Positions 12,177-21,828 are shown, counted from the stretch's first letter. The stretch is 42,327 bases of DNA from Limosilactobacillus avistercoris (GCF_014836425.1 NZ_JACSQW010000016.1:1-42327); one strand, 5' to 3'. Notes: generated by a model not told the origin, from the sequence alone. Program-made: numbers and translations.

Positions 12177-13478
12177 TTATTTTGATTGGTTAACCTTAGC
12201 GGCAATTTCTTTTTCGCTCCGTGCTTCTTGTGGAAGAACAAGGTTTAGGATAATTCCTAAAACAGCAGCAACTGCTAAACCAGAGAATTGATATTGTCCT
12301 AATTGAAGGTAGGCATTTCCAATTCCGATTACAAGAATCGCTGAAGCAATCATCAAATTCCGCTTCTTATTGAAGTCAATTTGATCTTCAATCATTACCC
12401 GTAAACCACTGGAGGCAATTACCCCAAAGAGCAGGAAGGAAATCCCACCAATAACAGGCATTGGAATTGTTTCAATCAATGCACTAAGTTTCCCGATAAA
12501 GCTGAAGAAGATCGCGAAGGCCGCTGCCCCAGCAATAACGTAAACGGATTGAACCTTAGTGATTGCAATCACACCAATATTTTCACCATAACTGGTAACT
12601 GGAGGACCACCAACGAATCCGGCAATAATCGATGCTGTCCCATCACCGGCCAAAGTATGACTAAGGCCTGGATTCTTAAAGTAGTTCCGTTCAGTTAATT
12701 CATTCAATACCATAATATGACCAAGGTGCTCGGTCATTGTTACAAAGGCTATTGGCGCCATACTCAAGATCGCACCCCAATAAAACTGTGGATGATAGCT
12801 GATAAACGGAATTTGGAACGCAGGAAGGCTAAACCAGTGTGCCTTTTCTACGGGTGCAAAGTCAACAATTCCAAATAGGCAGGCAACAATATAACCAAAA
12901 ACAATCCCCATCAAGATTGGAATTAAGCCCATGAAGCCCTTAAAATACATGTTAAAGGCAATCGTTAACAGCATCGTAATCATCGCTACCGCAAAGAACT
13001 TCAGGTCATACTTACCCGTTACGGAATTAATTGTTGCATCTTTAGCAGCAGTACTTGCTAAGGAAAGACCGATTACAACTACAACTGGTCCAACCACAAT
13101 TGGGGGCAAGATCTTATCAATCCAATCTGAACCAATCAAACTAACAATTAAAGCAACGATTAAATAGACACATCCAACCGCGATTGTCCCTTGAGCAATT
13201 CCTGGATAACCCGTTGTCTTCATCAGTGCCATCATTGGAACAACGAATGAGAAACTCGATCCCATATAGGCCGGAATCTTATGTTTAGTAATTAAAAGGT
13301 ACATTAACGTACCCACACCAGAACTAAAAAGTGCAATGCCGGGATTTAACCCAACCAGAATCGGTACCAAGACGGTGGAACCGAACATGGAAAACATGTG
13401 TTGAAGTGAAAGCCCAATCCATTGACCTGTTTTGGGCTTTTCATTAACGTCTAAAACGACATCATCACGATGAGCCAT
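12177..13478 (-). CDS. pyrP: Uracil permease (nucleobase:cation symporter 2 family)
   Basis: 433 residues, about 14 membrane segments. Imports uracil with a proton. The NCS2/UraA signature is clear: TMTEHLGHIMVLNELT with the substrate-site Glu, and AGDGTASIIAGFVGGPPVTSYGENIG with the second. The frame stays open to 13589, but the ATG at 13478 has a strong GGGGAGGG ribosome site and gives the usual N-terminus; the region above it is a PyrR-type leader, not protein. The upp gene 4 kb away would convert the imported uracil to UMP. Confidence 0.93.
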   Translation of the reverse strand: MAHRDDVVLDVNEKPKTGQWIGLSLQHMFSMFGSTVLVPILVGLNPGIALFSSGVGTLMYLLITKHKIPAYMGSSFSFVVPMMALMKTTGYPGIAQGTIAVGCVYLIVALIVSLIGSDWIDKILPPIVVGPVVVVIGLSLASTAAKDATINSVTGKYDLKFFAVAMITMLLTIAFNMYFKGFMGLIPILMGIVFGYIVACLFGIVDFAPVEKAHWFSLPAFQIPFISYHPQFYWGAILSMAPIAFVTMTEHLGHIMVLNELTERNYFKNPGLSHTLAGDGTASIIAGFVGGPPVTSYGENIGVIAITKVQSVYVIAGAAAFAIFFSFIGKLSALIETIPMPVIGGISFLLFGVIASSGLRVMIEDQIDFNKKRNLMIASAILVIGIGNAYLQLGQYQFSGLAVAAVLGIILNLVLPQEARSEKEIAAKVNQSK

Positions 13479-13493
13479 GAATACTTTCCCTCC

Positions 13494-13605
13494 CCTAAAA
13501 AATAAAGCAGCTTCGAGTGAGATCTCAAAGCTGCTTTTAATGCTACTACAATCCTGTAGGGTATTTTTTCCGCACCTTTGAGGCCTCACGGGACCTCTTT
13601 TAAAG
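13494..13605 (-). promoter_or_regulatory. PyrR-dependent attenuator leader of the uracil permease gene
   Basis: Read on the minus strand, the leader holds AGGTCCCGTGAGGCCT (13581-13596). This fits the PyrR RNA-binding loop pattern ARUCCNGNGAGGYU, flanked by GAGG/CCTC arms. Downstream is an intrinsic terminator: 13-bp stem AAGCAGCTTTGAG/CTCGAAGCTGCTT (13504-13537), loop ATCTCA, then ATTTTTT. Known mechanism: with UMP bound, PyrR holds the binding loop and lets the terminator form, so uracil-replete cells stop transcription before the permease. The pyrR gene is not in the window. Confidence 0.88.
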
Positions 13606-13626
13606 GTTTTAATATTTGATGCTAGT

Positions 13627-14400
13627 TTACTTTGTTTCTATTGATTTGTCAACGACCTCTTTCCGTCGTTTAACCATTACTAACGAGGTAATGGGGACAG
13701 TTAAAAGCACTCCGAGGAATGAAATCAAAATTTCAATCAACTCAGCAACAAAAATCTTATTATTTATAATTGTCCCAAATGAATAGTGGAGGCCAGCAAA
13801 CCAAATAAATAAAGAGAGAACCCCTCCAAAGCAACCAAAAAATAAAGTGTTCAGGGTCGTTCCAATAATCTGCTGACCAATTCCCATTCCCCCCTCAATT
13901 AGCCGAGAATTGCTGATATCCGGGTGCGTTTCAAGGATTTCCGTTAAACCTGCAGAAATAGCCATCGCCGCTTCAGCAATTGCCCCTAAAGTACTAAGAA
14001 CGATTGCTGTTACGGAAACCTTTAAGTAGCTAATTCCGATCAAGATCGACATTCCTTCTAGATCATCGCTATCTTCTGTTCCAAATCCTTGAACCATTGC
14101 CCAGTGGCTAATAAAGAAGATCAAAAAGAGAAGAATTGTCAAAACAATTAATGAAGCATAGAAGGCAGTTACCGTTGTTCGTAAGTCATCTTCACCCATG
14201 AAGATCGTGATGGCTAAAATCGTGATCCCGATTACCACCGCAACAAACATTGGGGGAACATGAAATTCAATTAAAACAATCCCAAAAAAGAGGGAGCAAA
14301 AATTAAGCAACAAACTAATGAATGACCGGAATCCTTGCTTACCACCAACAAGGAACATTACAAGAAGCAGTATTAATCCTAAAGCATTGATTGAACTCAT
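13627..14400 (-). CDS. YibE/F-like integral membrane protein (second of pair)
   Basis: 257 residues, about seven membrane segments, resembling the YibE/F family of Firmicutes; function unknown. The frame is open to 14475, but the ATG at 14400 has a perfect GGAAGGAGG ribosome site and sits one base after the stop of its partner gene, so I use it. The end is basic (MVKRRKEVVDKS). The segment LSTLGAIAEAAMAISAGLTEI parallels LGSLGAVMDESSDIVATLFEL in the partner, so the two genes are probably related by duplication. No terminator is obvious before the PyrR leader. Confidence 0.75.
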   Translation of the reverse strand: MSSINALGLILLLVMFLVGGKQGFRSFISLLLNFCSLFFGIVLIEFHVPPMFVAVVIGITILAITIFMGEDDLRTTVTAFYASLIVLTILLFLIFFISHWAMVQGFGTEDSDDLEGMSILIGISYLKVSVTAIVLSTLGAIAEAAMAISAGLTEILETHPDISNSRLIEGGMGIGQQIIGTTLNTLFFGCFGGVLSLFIWFAGLHYSFGTIINNKIFVAELIEILISFLGVLLTVPITSLVMVKRRKEVVDKSIETK

Positions 14401-14401
14401 C

Positions 14402-15508
14402 CTACTTCCTCCTTCCCAATAATAATGAACCGAATACACTAACGGCTGGAACAGCAAGGACAATCCCAATCCCACTAATTAAACTCTGCACCATCCCTAA
14501 ACTCATATTCATGTTAAATGTATATCCCCAACTATTTCCATTCTTTAAGTACAGCAAACTATTGGTAAAGGTATCGGCCATAAAAATTAAGAAAAGAACA
14601 TTCACGAGTGGCCCCATAATCGACTTGCCAACACTTCTTCCTGACATAAATAATTGCATTCGGGATACATTCGGATCAATTCGTTTTAGCTCAAAGAGGG
14701 TTGCAACAATGTCACTTGACTCATCCATTACTGCTCCTAAAGAGCCAAGTAGGATTTCGGCAATAAATAGCGGCCGTGGCACTTGAGTAACATATTGCAT
14801 CGACTCATAGTAAACACCCCGGTTATTCGTCAAAGATAATACAAGGACTCCCACTAAAATTGCAATCGTTGTCCCAACAATGGTTGAGCAAAAAGTTGCC
14901 AACATTTTCTTCGTCGGTCCTAAAACCAAGAGGAGACTAACCGCCGTGAAAATTAATGCTAGTACGGAAAAAATTAATAGGACATGGTTCCCTTGATTAT
15001 GAAGATCAAGTGCAAGAGCAATCATAAATAAAATTGTATCAATAACCACACTAATTAAAGCAAATATTCCGGCACGTCCCATCGTCAACAGGAGGATCGT
15101 AATAACAAGCCAACTAAGGAAAACGACTACCGTGTCCCGCTTTTGCCCAGCTGGATTAGCTGTTAAGCCACCATCACGTTTTCCCAGTTGCGAAAGAAAG
15201 AGCTGGTCCCCAACATAGTATTCTTGATCCATTGGTTGGGAGTCACTAAAGGTATTCTTAATGGTTACCTTCTTTTCTCTGTACTTTCCGTTCATCAGTA
15301 CCGCAGTAATTTGTTGTTCAGTTTGGTGATCAACGTTTTTAAACTCATCTTCTGTTCGTTGTGCCTTCCCATTTGTCACTTTAACAACTCGAGCAATTGG
15401 TTGTCGGTAAAAGCGCTGGTTATGGGTAACAAAAGTCATTGCTAATAATCCACAAATAACCATCCCCATTAATAGATACTTTTTCTGCCGCGACCATTTA
15501 AATGTCAC
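14402..15508 (-). CDS. YibE/F-like integral membrane protein (first of pair)
   Basis: 368 residues from a GTG at 15508 that has AGAGGAAG eight bases upstream; the frame is open to 15556. One N-terminal membrane segment (about residues 10-28) is followed by an extracytoplasmic part of about 80 residues with basic and polar character (IARVVKVTNGKAQR ... QMDQEYYVGDQLFLS), then seven or so membrane segments. This layout fits YibE/F proteins. Function unknown; the outside domain suggests binding of a ligand or partner, but that is inference. Its stop codon is one base from the start of the second YibE/F gene. Confidence 0.77.
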   Translation of the reverse strand: MTFKWSRQKKYLLMGMVICGLLAMTFVTHNQRFYRQPIARVVKVTNGKAQRTEDEFKNVDHQTEQQITAVLMNGKYREKKVTIKNTFSDSQPMDQEYYVGDQLFLSQLGKRDGGLTANPAGQKRDTVVVFLSWLVITILLLTMGRAGIFALISVVIDTILFMIALALDLHNQGNHVLLIFSVLALIFTAVSLLLVLGPTKKMLATFCSTIVGTTIAILVGVLVLSLTNNRGVYYESMQYVTQVPRPLFIAEILLGSLGAVMDESSDIVATLFELKRIDPNVSRMQLFMSGRSVGKSIMGPLVNVLFLIFMADTFTNSLLYLKNGNSWGYTFNMNMSLGMVQSLISGIGIVLAVPAVSVFGSLLLGRRK

Positions 15509-15567
15509 GATATTCACTTCCTCTTTTTTGCAATCACAATTTATCTTACTATTCATTTAAATCAAAA

Positions 15568-15610
15568 AAAGGTTCACGATAAATCTTATATTTACCGCAA
15601 CCTCTTTAAA
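15568..15610 (-). terminator. Probable terminator of ptsI
   Basis: On the minus strand GAGGTT and AACCT arms enclose inner arms TAAAT/ATTTA with an internal loop, and the structure is followed by seven T. It lies directly after the ptsI stop codon. The imperfect stem makes it weaker than others in this window. Confidence 0.6.
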
Positions 15611-15617
15611 TGATCCT

Positions 15618-17345
15618 TTAATGAGCTATCAACCACTTCTCGACTAAATCATGGACTTGAGTTGCTGTTTCACATTCAGTAACCGCACGTTGATAAAGCT
15701 GCTGACACTCCTTAATATTAAGACCCTTCATCATTGAACGAGTCCGGAGAATTGATGTAGCACTCATGGAATACTCATCTAACCCCATTCCCATTAACAA
15801 TGGTAATGCAAGTCGATCACCAGCCATCTCACCACACATAGCAACAGTAGTATTATGTTGATGACCTGACTTGATTATGTGGGCAATTAATTTTAAGAAT
15901 GGTGGATTTAGTGGTTGGTAAAGGTAAGAAACTGATGCATTTCCCCGATCTGCAGCAAAACAATATTGAATCAAATCATTTGTCCCAATACTGAAAAAGT
16001 CAACTTCTTTAGCTAACCTCTCAGCATACAATGCAGCAAGGGGAACTTCGATCATGATTCCTAACTTAATGTTTGCGCCAATCTTAGGGTAATCTTGGCG
16101 AAGTTTTTTTCGCTCCTCATAGTAGATCTTTTTAGCTGCTTGTAATTCTTCGAGAGTTGTAATCATCGGAAACATAATATTAATCCGACCAAATTGAGAT
16201 GCCCGGATCAAGGACCGAAGCTGGGTTCGAAACATTTGCGGACGATCCAACGAAATCCGAATTGCTCGATAACCTAAAAACGGGTTTAACTCATGCGGTA
16301 GTGGCATAAACGTTAAAGGTTTATCCCCGCCAATATCAAGTGTTCGTACGACCAATGTTCGCCCGCCAAGACTCTCAACAGCCTCTTTATATGCTTGCAA
16401 CTGTTCTTCTTCCGTTGGTAAGTGTTCACTCTTCATATAAAGAAACTCGGTCCGAAAAAGACCAATTTCGTCTGCACCATTATCAACTGCTGCTAGAATA
16501 TCATTTGAGGAGCCAATATTGGCGGAAATCGTTAATTGTTGGCCATCCTTAGTAAGCGATGGACTATCAACCAGCTTTGCCCATTCAAGTCTTTCTGCAG
16601 CGTACTGACTAGCAATTTGCTGGTAATGCTTAACCTGGTTAGGTGTTGGTTCAACAATGGTCGTTCCCGAAAAGCCATCAACAATTGCCCGCTCCCCATT
16701 TTTTGCCTGGTGGGCGATCCCCTTACAACCAACAATTGCAGGGATTTGTAAAGAACGTGCCATAATTGCCGCATGGCTTGTTCGTCCCCCAACTTCAGTA
16801 ACAATTCCCTTAACAAACTTAGCATTCATCTGAGAAGTATCTGATGGCCCAATCATGTGGGCAACTACAATTACTGGATGATCAAGTGTCTGTAAGTTAG
16901 GAAGAGACTTTCCTTCAAGCTTAGCCAGCACCTGATCACGAATACTTGCAAAATCCGTTGCCCGTTCCTGCATGTACTTATTTCCCGTCATTGATTCAAA
17001 CTCACGAATAACCCGGGAAATAACTTCTTCAAAGGCGGTTTCTGCATTAATCCGTTGGCTCCGAATCCGGGTGACTACCTGATTAAACATTTCGGGATCA
17101 TTCAAAATTTCAATATGAACATCAAAGATCGCTAATTCATCTTTTGACAACTTTTCTGCTGCCGCTTCTTTTATTCCTTTAAGCTCATCACTAATTGCCA
17201 GTAGAGCATCCTTAAATCGCTCAATTTCAGCAGATGAATCACTAATCCGTTGCTTTTCAAAACTCAAATTTGGTTTATCGACAATATATACCGGTGCGAT
17301 ACCTACACCATTACTTGCCGCTGTCCCTGTCATTTTTAATGTCAT
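15618..17345 (-). CDS. ptsI: PTS enzyme I (phosphoenolpyruvate-protein phosphotransferase)
   Basis: 575 residues, standard length. Takes phosphate from PEP and passes it to HPr, feeding PTS sugar uptake and CcpA signalling. The phosphorylated His191 is in VGGRTSHAAIMARSLQIPA; the PEP-site blocks LFRTEFLYM (near 295) and DFFSIGTNDLIQYCFAADR (near 450), and the catalytic Cys in VAMCGEMAGD (near 500), are all present. Unusually, no ptsH (HPr) gene precedes it; it has its own promoter and terminator. AGAGGG lies about 12 bases before the ATG. Confidence 0.96.
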   Translation of the reverse strand: MTLKMTGTAASNGVGIAPVYIVDKPNLSFEKQRISDSSAEIERFKDALLAISDELKGIKEAAAEKLSKDELAIFDVHIEILNDPEMFNQVVTRIRSQRINAETAFEEVISRVIREFESMTGNKYMQERATDFASIRDQVLAKLEGKSLPNLQTLDHPVIVVAHMIGPSDTSQMNAKFVKGIVTEVGGRTSHAAIMARSLQIPAIVGCKGIAHQAKNGERAIVDGFSGTTIVEPTPNQVKHYQQIASQYAAERLEWAKLVDSPSLTKDGQQLTISANIGSSNDILAAVDNGADEIGLFRTEFLYMKSEHLPTEEEQLQAYKEAVESLGGRTLVVRTLDIGGDKPLTFMPLPHELNPFLGYRAIRISLDRPQMFRTQLRSLIRASQFGRINIMFPMITTLEELQAAKKIYYEERKKLRQDYPKIGANIKLGIMIEVPLAALYAERLAKEVDFFSIGTNDLIQYCFAADRGNASVSYLYQPLNPPFLKLIAHIIKSGHQHNTTVAMCGEMAGDRLALPLLMGMGLDEYSMSATSILRTRSMMKGLNIKECQQLYQRAVTECETATQVHDLVEKWLIAH

Positions 17346-17385
17346 TTTAGCTGTTTACCCTCTTTAAAGAAAACGGTTTATATCC

Positions 17386-17414
17386 ATTATAGGGGAATTT
17401 CCTGTTACTGACCA
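17386..17414 (-). promoter_or_regulatory. Promoter of ptsI
   Basis: On the minus strand: -35 TGGTCA (17409-17414), 17-base spacer, perfect -10 TATAAT (17386-17391). Just downstream, ATAAACCGTTTTCT (about 17371-17384) resembles a CcpA cre site but differs from the consensus at three outer positions, so I note it as doubtful. Confidence 0.6.
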
Positions 17415-17455
17415 GTTCTCAGTATTACTGTTAATTTAATGAACTTTAAAATAAC

Positions 17456-17489
17456 AAAGAGGCCAAGCCTTCCCTTAGCCTCTTTAATT
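17456..17489 (-). terminator. Terminator of upp
   Basis: AAAGAGGC (17456-17463) pairs with GCCTCTTT (17478-17485), with an inner AAG/CTT pair after one mismatch. It lies immediately downstream of the upp stop on the minus strand, followed by a short T-tract. Confidence 0.75.
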
Positions 17490-17492
17490 ATT

Positions 17493-18128
17493 TTACTTTG
17501 TACCGAATAGCCGATCCCCAGCATCACCTAATCCAGGAACAATGTAACCATCCTCGTTCAAGTGATCATCAAGTCCGGCAGCATAAATATCAACATCTGG
17601 GTATGCTTCACGAACAGCCTTAACCCCTTCTGGAGCAGCAACTAAGCATGCAAACTTCATGTTCTTTTCAGAACAACCACGCTTCTTCAACGCTTCAATT
17701 GCCATAATTGCTGAACCACCAGTAGCTAACATCGGATCGACAATGAATAGTTGCCGTTCAGTAATATCATTTGGTAACTTAACGAAGTATTCGTGTGGTT
17801 TCAAAGTTTCTTCATCGCGGTACATCCCGATGAAGCCAATCTTAGCAGCTGGAATAAGATCCGTCATTCCATCAACCATTCCGAGACCAGCACGAAGAAT
17901 TGGAATAATTGCAACTTTCTTCCCTGCCAATTCCTTCTTAGTGGTCTTGGCAATTGGTGTTTCCACTTCAACATCCTTCAATGGCATATCCCGAGCAACT
18001 TCATATGCCATCAATGTTGAAATTTCCTTAACCGTTTCACGGAAAGCCTTAGTTCCAACATTTTTATCCCGAATCATCGTTAATTTGTGTTGAATCAATG
18101 GGTGATCCATCACTTCAAATTTACCCAT
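17493..18128 (-). CDS. upp: Uracil phosphoribosyltransferase
   Basis: 211 residues, standard length. Converts uracil and PRPP to UMP (pyrimidine salvage). The PRPP-binding loop [10 protein letters not shown] is at residues 131-140, and the C-terminal uracil-binding region [16 protein letters not shown] is intact. SD AAAGGAG before the ATG. Upstream is tsaC with a terminator between them; a TGn-extended -10 (TGGTAAAAT on the minus strand, about 18162-18170) could be its promoter. Confidence 0.97.
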   Translation of the reverse strand: MGKFEVMDHPLIQHKLTMIRDKNVGTKAFRETVKEISTLMAYEVARDMPLKDVEVETPIAKTTKKELAGKKVAIIPILRAGLGMVDGMTDLIPAAKIGFIGMYRDEETLKPHEYFVKLPNDITERQLFIVDPMLATGGSAIMAIEALKKRGCSEKNMKFACLVAAPEGVKAVREAYPDVDIYAAGLDDHLNEDGYIVPGLGDAGDRLFGTK

Positions 18129-18176
18129 GCCTAATACACTCCTTTGAATTTCTTCCCTATTTTACCAAAAAAAATG

Positions 18177-18200
18177 CCTATTTGATAAACAAATAGGTAA
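18177..18200. terminator. Terminator of the tdk-prfA-prmC-tsaC operon
   Basis: CCTATTTG (18177-18184) pairs with CAAATAGG (18190-18197). On the minus strand it is followed by eight T just after the tsaC stop; on the plus strand also by seven T. Confidence 0.85.
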
Positions 18201-18205
18201 TTTTT

Positions 18206-19225
18206 TTATTTTATTGCAAAATGTTCGCCACCAGCTGACTTATTTAGCCGATTCATGTATGCCCGTCCCAGGTCCTTTGCTGGGAATGCTTGGGTTACAA
18301 TCGCCTTAACGTTAGGTTGATCATCAAACTGACGAAGGCCGTCAAATAAGCGAGCACTCGCATCTGCAACATTCTTACCTAGTGAAAACTGAATAGCATT
18401 CATTGGCAAGCTCTCTTGCTGAAGGATCTTTTCTTCTGCCATCATCCCAACATCAAATGGTTGTTGCTTAATCCAGTCAACAACCTGCTTCCAATCAGTA
18501 CCCTCGTCAACAATATAAACCTGCGCATTTGGTGCGTAGTGTTTATATTTCATCCCCGGGGCCTTTGGTGTTTCATTTTTACCAACATGATGGTGGTTTA
18601 AGTCGATCGAACCAATCACATCCTCAATTTGGTGCTTAGTAACTGCACCTGGTCGCAAAATAACTGGCTGATCAGTCGACATATCAAGGACTGTTGATTC
18701 AACACCAACCCGGGTCGGACCATTATCAATAATCCCTGCGATTTTTCCGTGAAGATCATGATAAACGTGTTGTGCTGTCGTCGGGCTTGGCTTTCCAGAG
18801 GTATTAGCTGAAGGGCCAACGATTGGGACACCGGCTTCCTTAATTAAATCAAGGGTTGGCTGGCAGTCTGGAAAACGAAAGGCCACCGTTGAAAGGCCAC
18901 CCGTAACAGTCTTTGAAAGGACTCCCTTTTTAATGTTCAAAATAATAGTAAGGGAGCCTGGCCAAAACTTAGCCATTAACTTCCGTGCATTTTCCGGAAT
19001 CTCACTAGCGTATTTTTCAACCATTTCAATTGAAGCAACGTGAACGATCAACGGGTTATCACTCGGCCGCCCCTTTGCCAAATAAACATTTTTGACTGCC
19101 TCTTCATTAGTTGCATTCGCGCCTAGTCCGTAAACAGTTTCGGTAGGAAAAGCAACGAGCTTACCGTCTTGAATAGCTTTAGCTGCTTGAGCAATTTCAT
19201 CTAAATGAAAAATTCTTGTATCCAT
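18206..19225 (-). CDS. tsaC: L-threonylcarbamoyladenylate synthase (Sua5/YwlC type)
   Basis: 339 residues. Makes threonylcarbamoyl-AMP from threonine, bicarbonate and ATP for the t6A base in ANN-reading tRNAs. The N-terminal YrdC domain carries LVAFPTETVYGLGANA and the KGRPSDNPLIVHV motif with the KxR and SxN residues. The last 130 residues form the extra Sua5 domain, preceded by the linker APGMKYKHYAPNAQVYIVD, so it is the long Sua5 form. The frame is open to 19261, within prmC; I use the ATG at 19225, six bases after prmC, as the earlier ATG has no ribosome site. Confidence 0.93.
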   Translation of the reverse strand: MDTRIFHLDEIAQAAKAIQDGKLVAFPTETVYGLGANATNEEAVKNVYLAKGRPSDNPLIVHVASIEMVEKYASEIPENARKLMAKFWPGSLTIILNIKKGVLSKTVTGGLSTVAFRFPDCQPTLDLIKEAGVPIVGPSANTSGKPSPTTAQHVYHDLHGKIAGIIDNGPTRVGVESTVLDMSTDQPVILRPGAVTKHQIEDVIGSIDLNHHHVGKNETPKAPGMKYKHYAPNAQVYIVDEGTDWKQVVDWIKQQPFDVGMMAEEKILQQESLPMNAIQFSLGKNVADASARLFDGLRQFDDQPNVKAIVTQAFPAKDLGRAYMNRLNKSAGGEHFAIK

Positions 19226-19230
19226 TCTTT

Positions 19231-20094
19231 CTAATTTCCTCCTACGTTTGAAAAATCCCATACGTGTATCATCCTCATCTTTCCAGCAACATCATGTCGT
19301 GGCTCAATTTGTGCAGCACTATCTACCTGCTTCAACAATTTCTGAATTGACTCTTCTTGATCAAAACCAGTTTCACCAAATAATTGTCCCTGTGAATTCA
19401 AATGTTGAGCTGCTTGCTTGAATAGGCGGTGGTAAAAGCCTAAACCATTCCCATCCGCAAAAAGGGCTAAATCTGGTTCAAATTTCAAAACAGCAGTATC
19501 CATCAAATCAGTAGCATCCATTGCAATATAGGGAGGATTGGTAACGATTAGATCATACTTTTCGTTAGCTAAATTAGCAAATAAATCACTCTTTACTAGG
19601 TTTAGCTTAAGCCCAAAGCTTTCCATATTCTTTTGGGCAACCCCGAGTGCCGCCGCAGAAACATCACTAAGAGTAACCTCCCATTCTGGTCGTTCAAGGG
19701 CTAAGGTAATCCCAATCACACCACTGCCCGTTCCGAGATCAAGAACTCGTAACGGCTTTGATGACATTTCACTTAAAACCCAGTCAACTAGCTCTGCCGT
19801 TTCGGCTTCTGGAATCAGAACATCATGGTTAACCATAAAAGTTCTTCCATAAAAAGGCGCACTTCCAACAATATATTGGGCCGGCTCATCTTTTAACAAC
19901 CGGTCAACTGCTTGCTGAAACCACTGCCATTCACCAGCTGGCATTACTTCTCGATTATGAACCAGTAAGTGAGTATCATCCCACCCGTGCCGCTCCTTAA
20001 GGAGAAACTGTGGGGCATTTGGATCAACCTTACTCTGACTCAACTGCTCCTTTGCCCACCGTTGAGCAGCAAAATAAGTTTGACTACTACTCAT
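19231..20094 (-). CDS. prmC: Peptide chain release factor N5-glutamine methyltransferase (PrmC)
   Basis: 287 residues. Methylates the Gln of the GGQ motif of release factors, using S-adenosylmethionine. The SAM-binding loop is [18 protein letters not shown]; the catalytic motif TNPPYIAM is present, and the N-terminal substrate domain includes [25 protein letters not shown] (family: R.ETE.LV). I use the ATG at 20094, which overlaps the end of prfA (AATGAGTAG), rather than the upstream open frame. Sits directly behind its substrate gene prfA. Confidence 0.95.
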   Translation of the reverse strand: MSSSQTYFAAQRWAKEQLSQSKVDPNAPQFLLKERHGWDDTHLLVHNREVMPAGEWQWFQQAVDRLLKDEPAQYIVGSAPFYGRTFMVNHDVLIPEAETAELVDWVLSEMSSKPLRVLDLGTGSGVIGITLALERPEWEVTLSDVSAAALGVAQKNMESFGLKLNLVKSDLFANLANEKYDLIVTNPPYIAMDATDLMDTAVLKFEPDLALFADGNGLGFYHRLFKQAAQHLNSQGQLFGETGFDQEESIQKLLKQVDSAAQIEPRHDVAGKMRMIHVWDFSNVGGN

Positions 20095-21175
20095 TTCGTA
20101 ATTGTTCCAACTTCTTAGTTTGGTCGGCCACAATCAATGCTTCAATGATTTCATCAAGGTCACCTGACATGATCTTATCAAGCTTATTCAAGGTTAAACC
20201 AATCCGGTGATCGGTTACCCGGTTTTGTGGGTAATTATATGTCCGGATTCGTTCAGAACGATCACCAGTACCAATGGCATCTTTCCGCTTAGCGTCATAT
20301 GCACTTTGTTCTTTTTGTTGGTAATAATCGTAAACCCGAGACTTTAAGATCCGCATAGCTTTGGCCCGGTTTTGTTGTTGTGAACGTTCATCCTGCATCG
20401 CAACAACGATTCCTGTTGGTAAGTGTGTCATCCGAACAGCTGATGAAGTCTTGTTAACGTGTTGTCCACCGGCACCACTTGAACGGTAAACATCAACCCG
20501 AATGTCTTTTGGATCAATATCAACGTCAACATCTTCCGCTTCCGGCATTACCCCGACAGTCGCTGTTGAGGTATGAACCCGTCCTGCAGATTCAGTAACA
20601 GGAACCCGTTGAACCCGGTGTGCACCGTTTTCAAACTTCAGCTTTGAATAAACCTTATCACCAGTAATCATTAGGGCTATTTCCTTAAAACCACCGACCT
20701 CGGTTTCGCTCTTATCAACAACTTCAACCTTCCAGCCTTGGTTTTCAGCATAGTGAAGGTACATGTTGTAAAGATCGGCAGCAAAAAGACTTGCTTCATC
20801 ACCACCAGCAGCCCCACGGATTTCCATGATGATGTTCTTATCATCATTTGGATCCTTAGGAATCAAAAGAATCTCTAATTCCTTTTCTAGCTTAGCTTGT
20901 TGTTCCTTAGCGCTATTTAATTCGTCCTTAGTCAATGCCGTTAAGTCAGGATCGTCACTTTCACGCAACATTTCCTCGTCATCAGCGATTGTCTGAGTGA
21001 CCTTTTTATATTCGTTATACTTTTCAACCGTTTCCCGTAAGCTTCCCTCTTCCTTTGAAAGCTTCATAAACCGTTGTGAGTCAGCAATAACTTCAGGATC
21101 ACTAATTAATTCGTTCAATTCATCATATCGCTCTGCTACAGCCTGTAGCTTATCGAAAATTTCAGCCATTTCCAT
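20087..21175 (-). CDS. prfA: Peptide chain release factor 1
   Basis: 362 residues. Ends translation at UAA and UAG. The stop-codon reading tripeptide PxT is PVT at 192-194 (RF1 type; RF2 would have SPF). The GGQ motif is at 236-238 in [13 protein letters not shown]. Start at 21175 (ATG GAA ATG GCT): GGGAGAG lies about 9 bases upstream; a second ATG six bases on is also possible. Overlaps the end of tdk by 14 bases. Confidence 0.97.
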   Translation of the reverse strand: MEMAEIFDKLQAVAERYDELNELISDPEVIADSQRFMKLSKEEGSLRETVEKYNEYKKVTQTIADDEEMLRESDDPDLTALTKDELNSAKEQQAKLEKELEILLIPKDPNDDKNIIMEIRGAAGGDEASLFAADLYNMYLHYAENQGWKVEVVDKSETEVGGFKEIALMITGDKVYSKLKFENGAHRVQRVPVTESAGRVHTSTATVGVMPEAEDVDVDIDPKDIRVDVYRSSGAGGQHVNKTSSAVRMTHLPTGIVVAMQDERSQQQNRAKAMRILKSRVYDYYQQKEQSAYDAKRKDAIGTGDRSERIRTYNYPQNRVTDHRIGLTLNKLDKIMSGDLDEIIEALIVADQTKKLEQLRNE

Positions 21176-21764
21176 AGGTTATCTCTCCCTTTTCCTGTAT
21201 TTGCGGATGGAAATAATGGTAGCGACAAACTGGATAATACGATTCGTTACCACCAATCTGTACCTGTTCACCTTCATAAACCGGTTGACCATCATGAACC
21301 CGTAAGTTCATCGTTGCCTTTTTTCCACAGAACCAACAGATTGTCTTCATTTCTTCAATCTTGTCAGCATAAATTAGTAAATATTTTGAGCCTTCAAATA
21401 ATTCATTTTTAAAATCATTTTTTAGGCCAAACGTCATTACTGGAATGTGAAGTTCATCAACAATTTTGATCAACTGAAGAACATGCTTCTTCTTTAAGAA
21501 TTGTGCTTCATCAATCAGAACACAATAAATCTTTTCATCCATCTGTCGAACATAATCATAAATATTGGTATCTGCCATTACGGGTTGAACCTTTCGCGAA
21601 AGGCCAATCCGACTTGCGATAACCCCTATTCCTGATCGATCGTCCACACCACTCGTCATCAAGACAACCTTCTTGCCCTGTTCCTCATAGTTATGAGCGA
21701 CCTTGAGAATATCAATGGATTTTCCAGAATTCATTGCGCCATACTTAAAAAATAGTTGCGCCAC
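21162..21764 (-). CDS. tdk: Thymidine kinase (type II)
   Basis: 200 residues. Phosphorylates thymidine with ATP. P-loop GAMNSGKS, Walker-B-like VLIDEAQFL, lasso region and zinc-binding cysteines (CWFCGKK and the later PVCRYHY) are all visible. I use the GTG at 21764: this gives the family's normal start [16 protein letters not shown] and has AAGGAG eight bases upstream. The GTG at 21773 overlaps that ribosome site. First gene of tdk-prfA-prmC-tsaC, divergent from murT. Confidence 0.95.
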   Translation of the reverse strand: MAQLFFKYGAMNSGKSIDILKVAHNYEEQGKKVVLMTSGVDDRSGIGVIASRIGLSRKVQPVMADTNIYDYVRQMDEKIYCVLIDEAQFLKKKHVLQLIKIVDELHIPVMTFGLKNDFKNELFEGSKYLLIYADKIEEMKTICWFCGKKATMNLRVHDGQPVYEGEQVQIGGNESYYPVCRYHYFHPQIQEKGEITYGNG

Positions 21765-21799
21765 GGTTCGCACTCCTTTTTATACACATAGATAAATCT

Positions 21800-21828
21800 A
21801 TTATATCTGAAAGCATTTTTCATTTAAA
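21800..21828 (-). promoter_or_regulatory. Promoter of the tdk operon
   Basis: On the minus strand a perfect -10 TATAAT (21800-21805) with a weak -35 TTTAAA (21823-21828) 17 bases upstream, about 36 bases before the tdk start. The rest of the 175-base divergent gap is A/T-rich; I cannot pick the murT promoter with confidence. Confidence 0.5.

Noticed and set aside
13479-13589. N-terminal extension of the uracil permease
   Set aside because: This DNA is the PyrR leader and terminator hairpin; the encoded residues do not resemble protein of this family.
17371-17384. Cre site in the ptsI leader
   Set aside because: Three departures from the pattern at outer positions; kept only as a note in the promoter entry.
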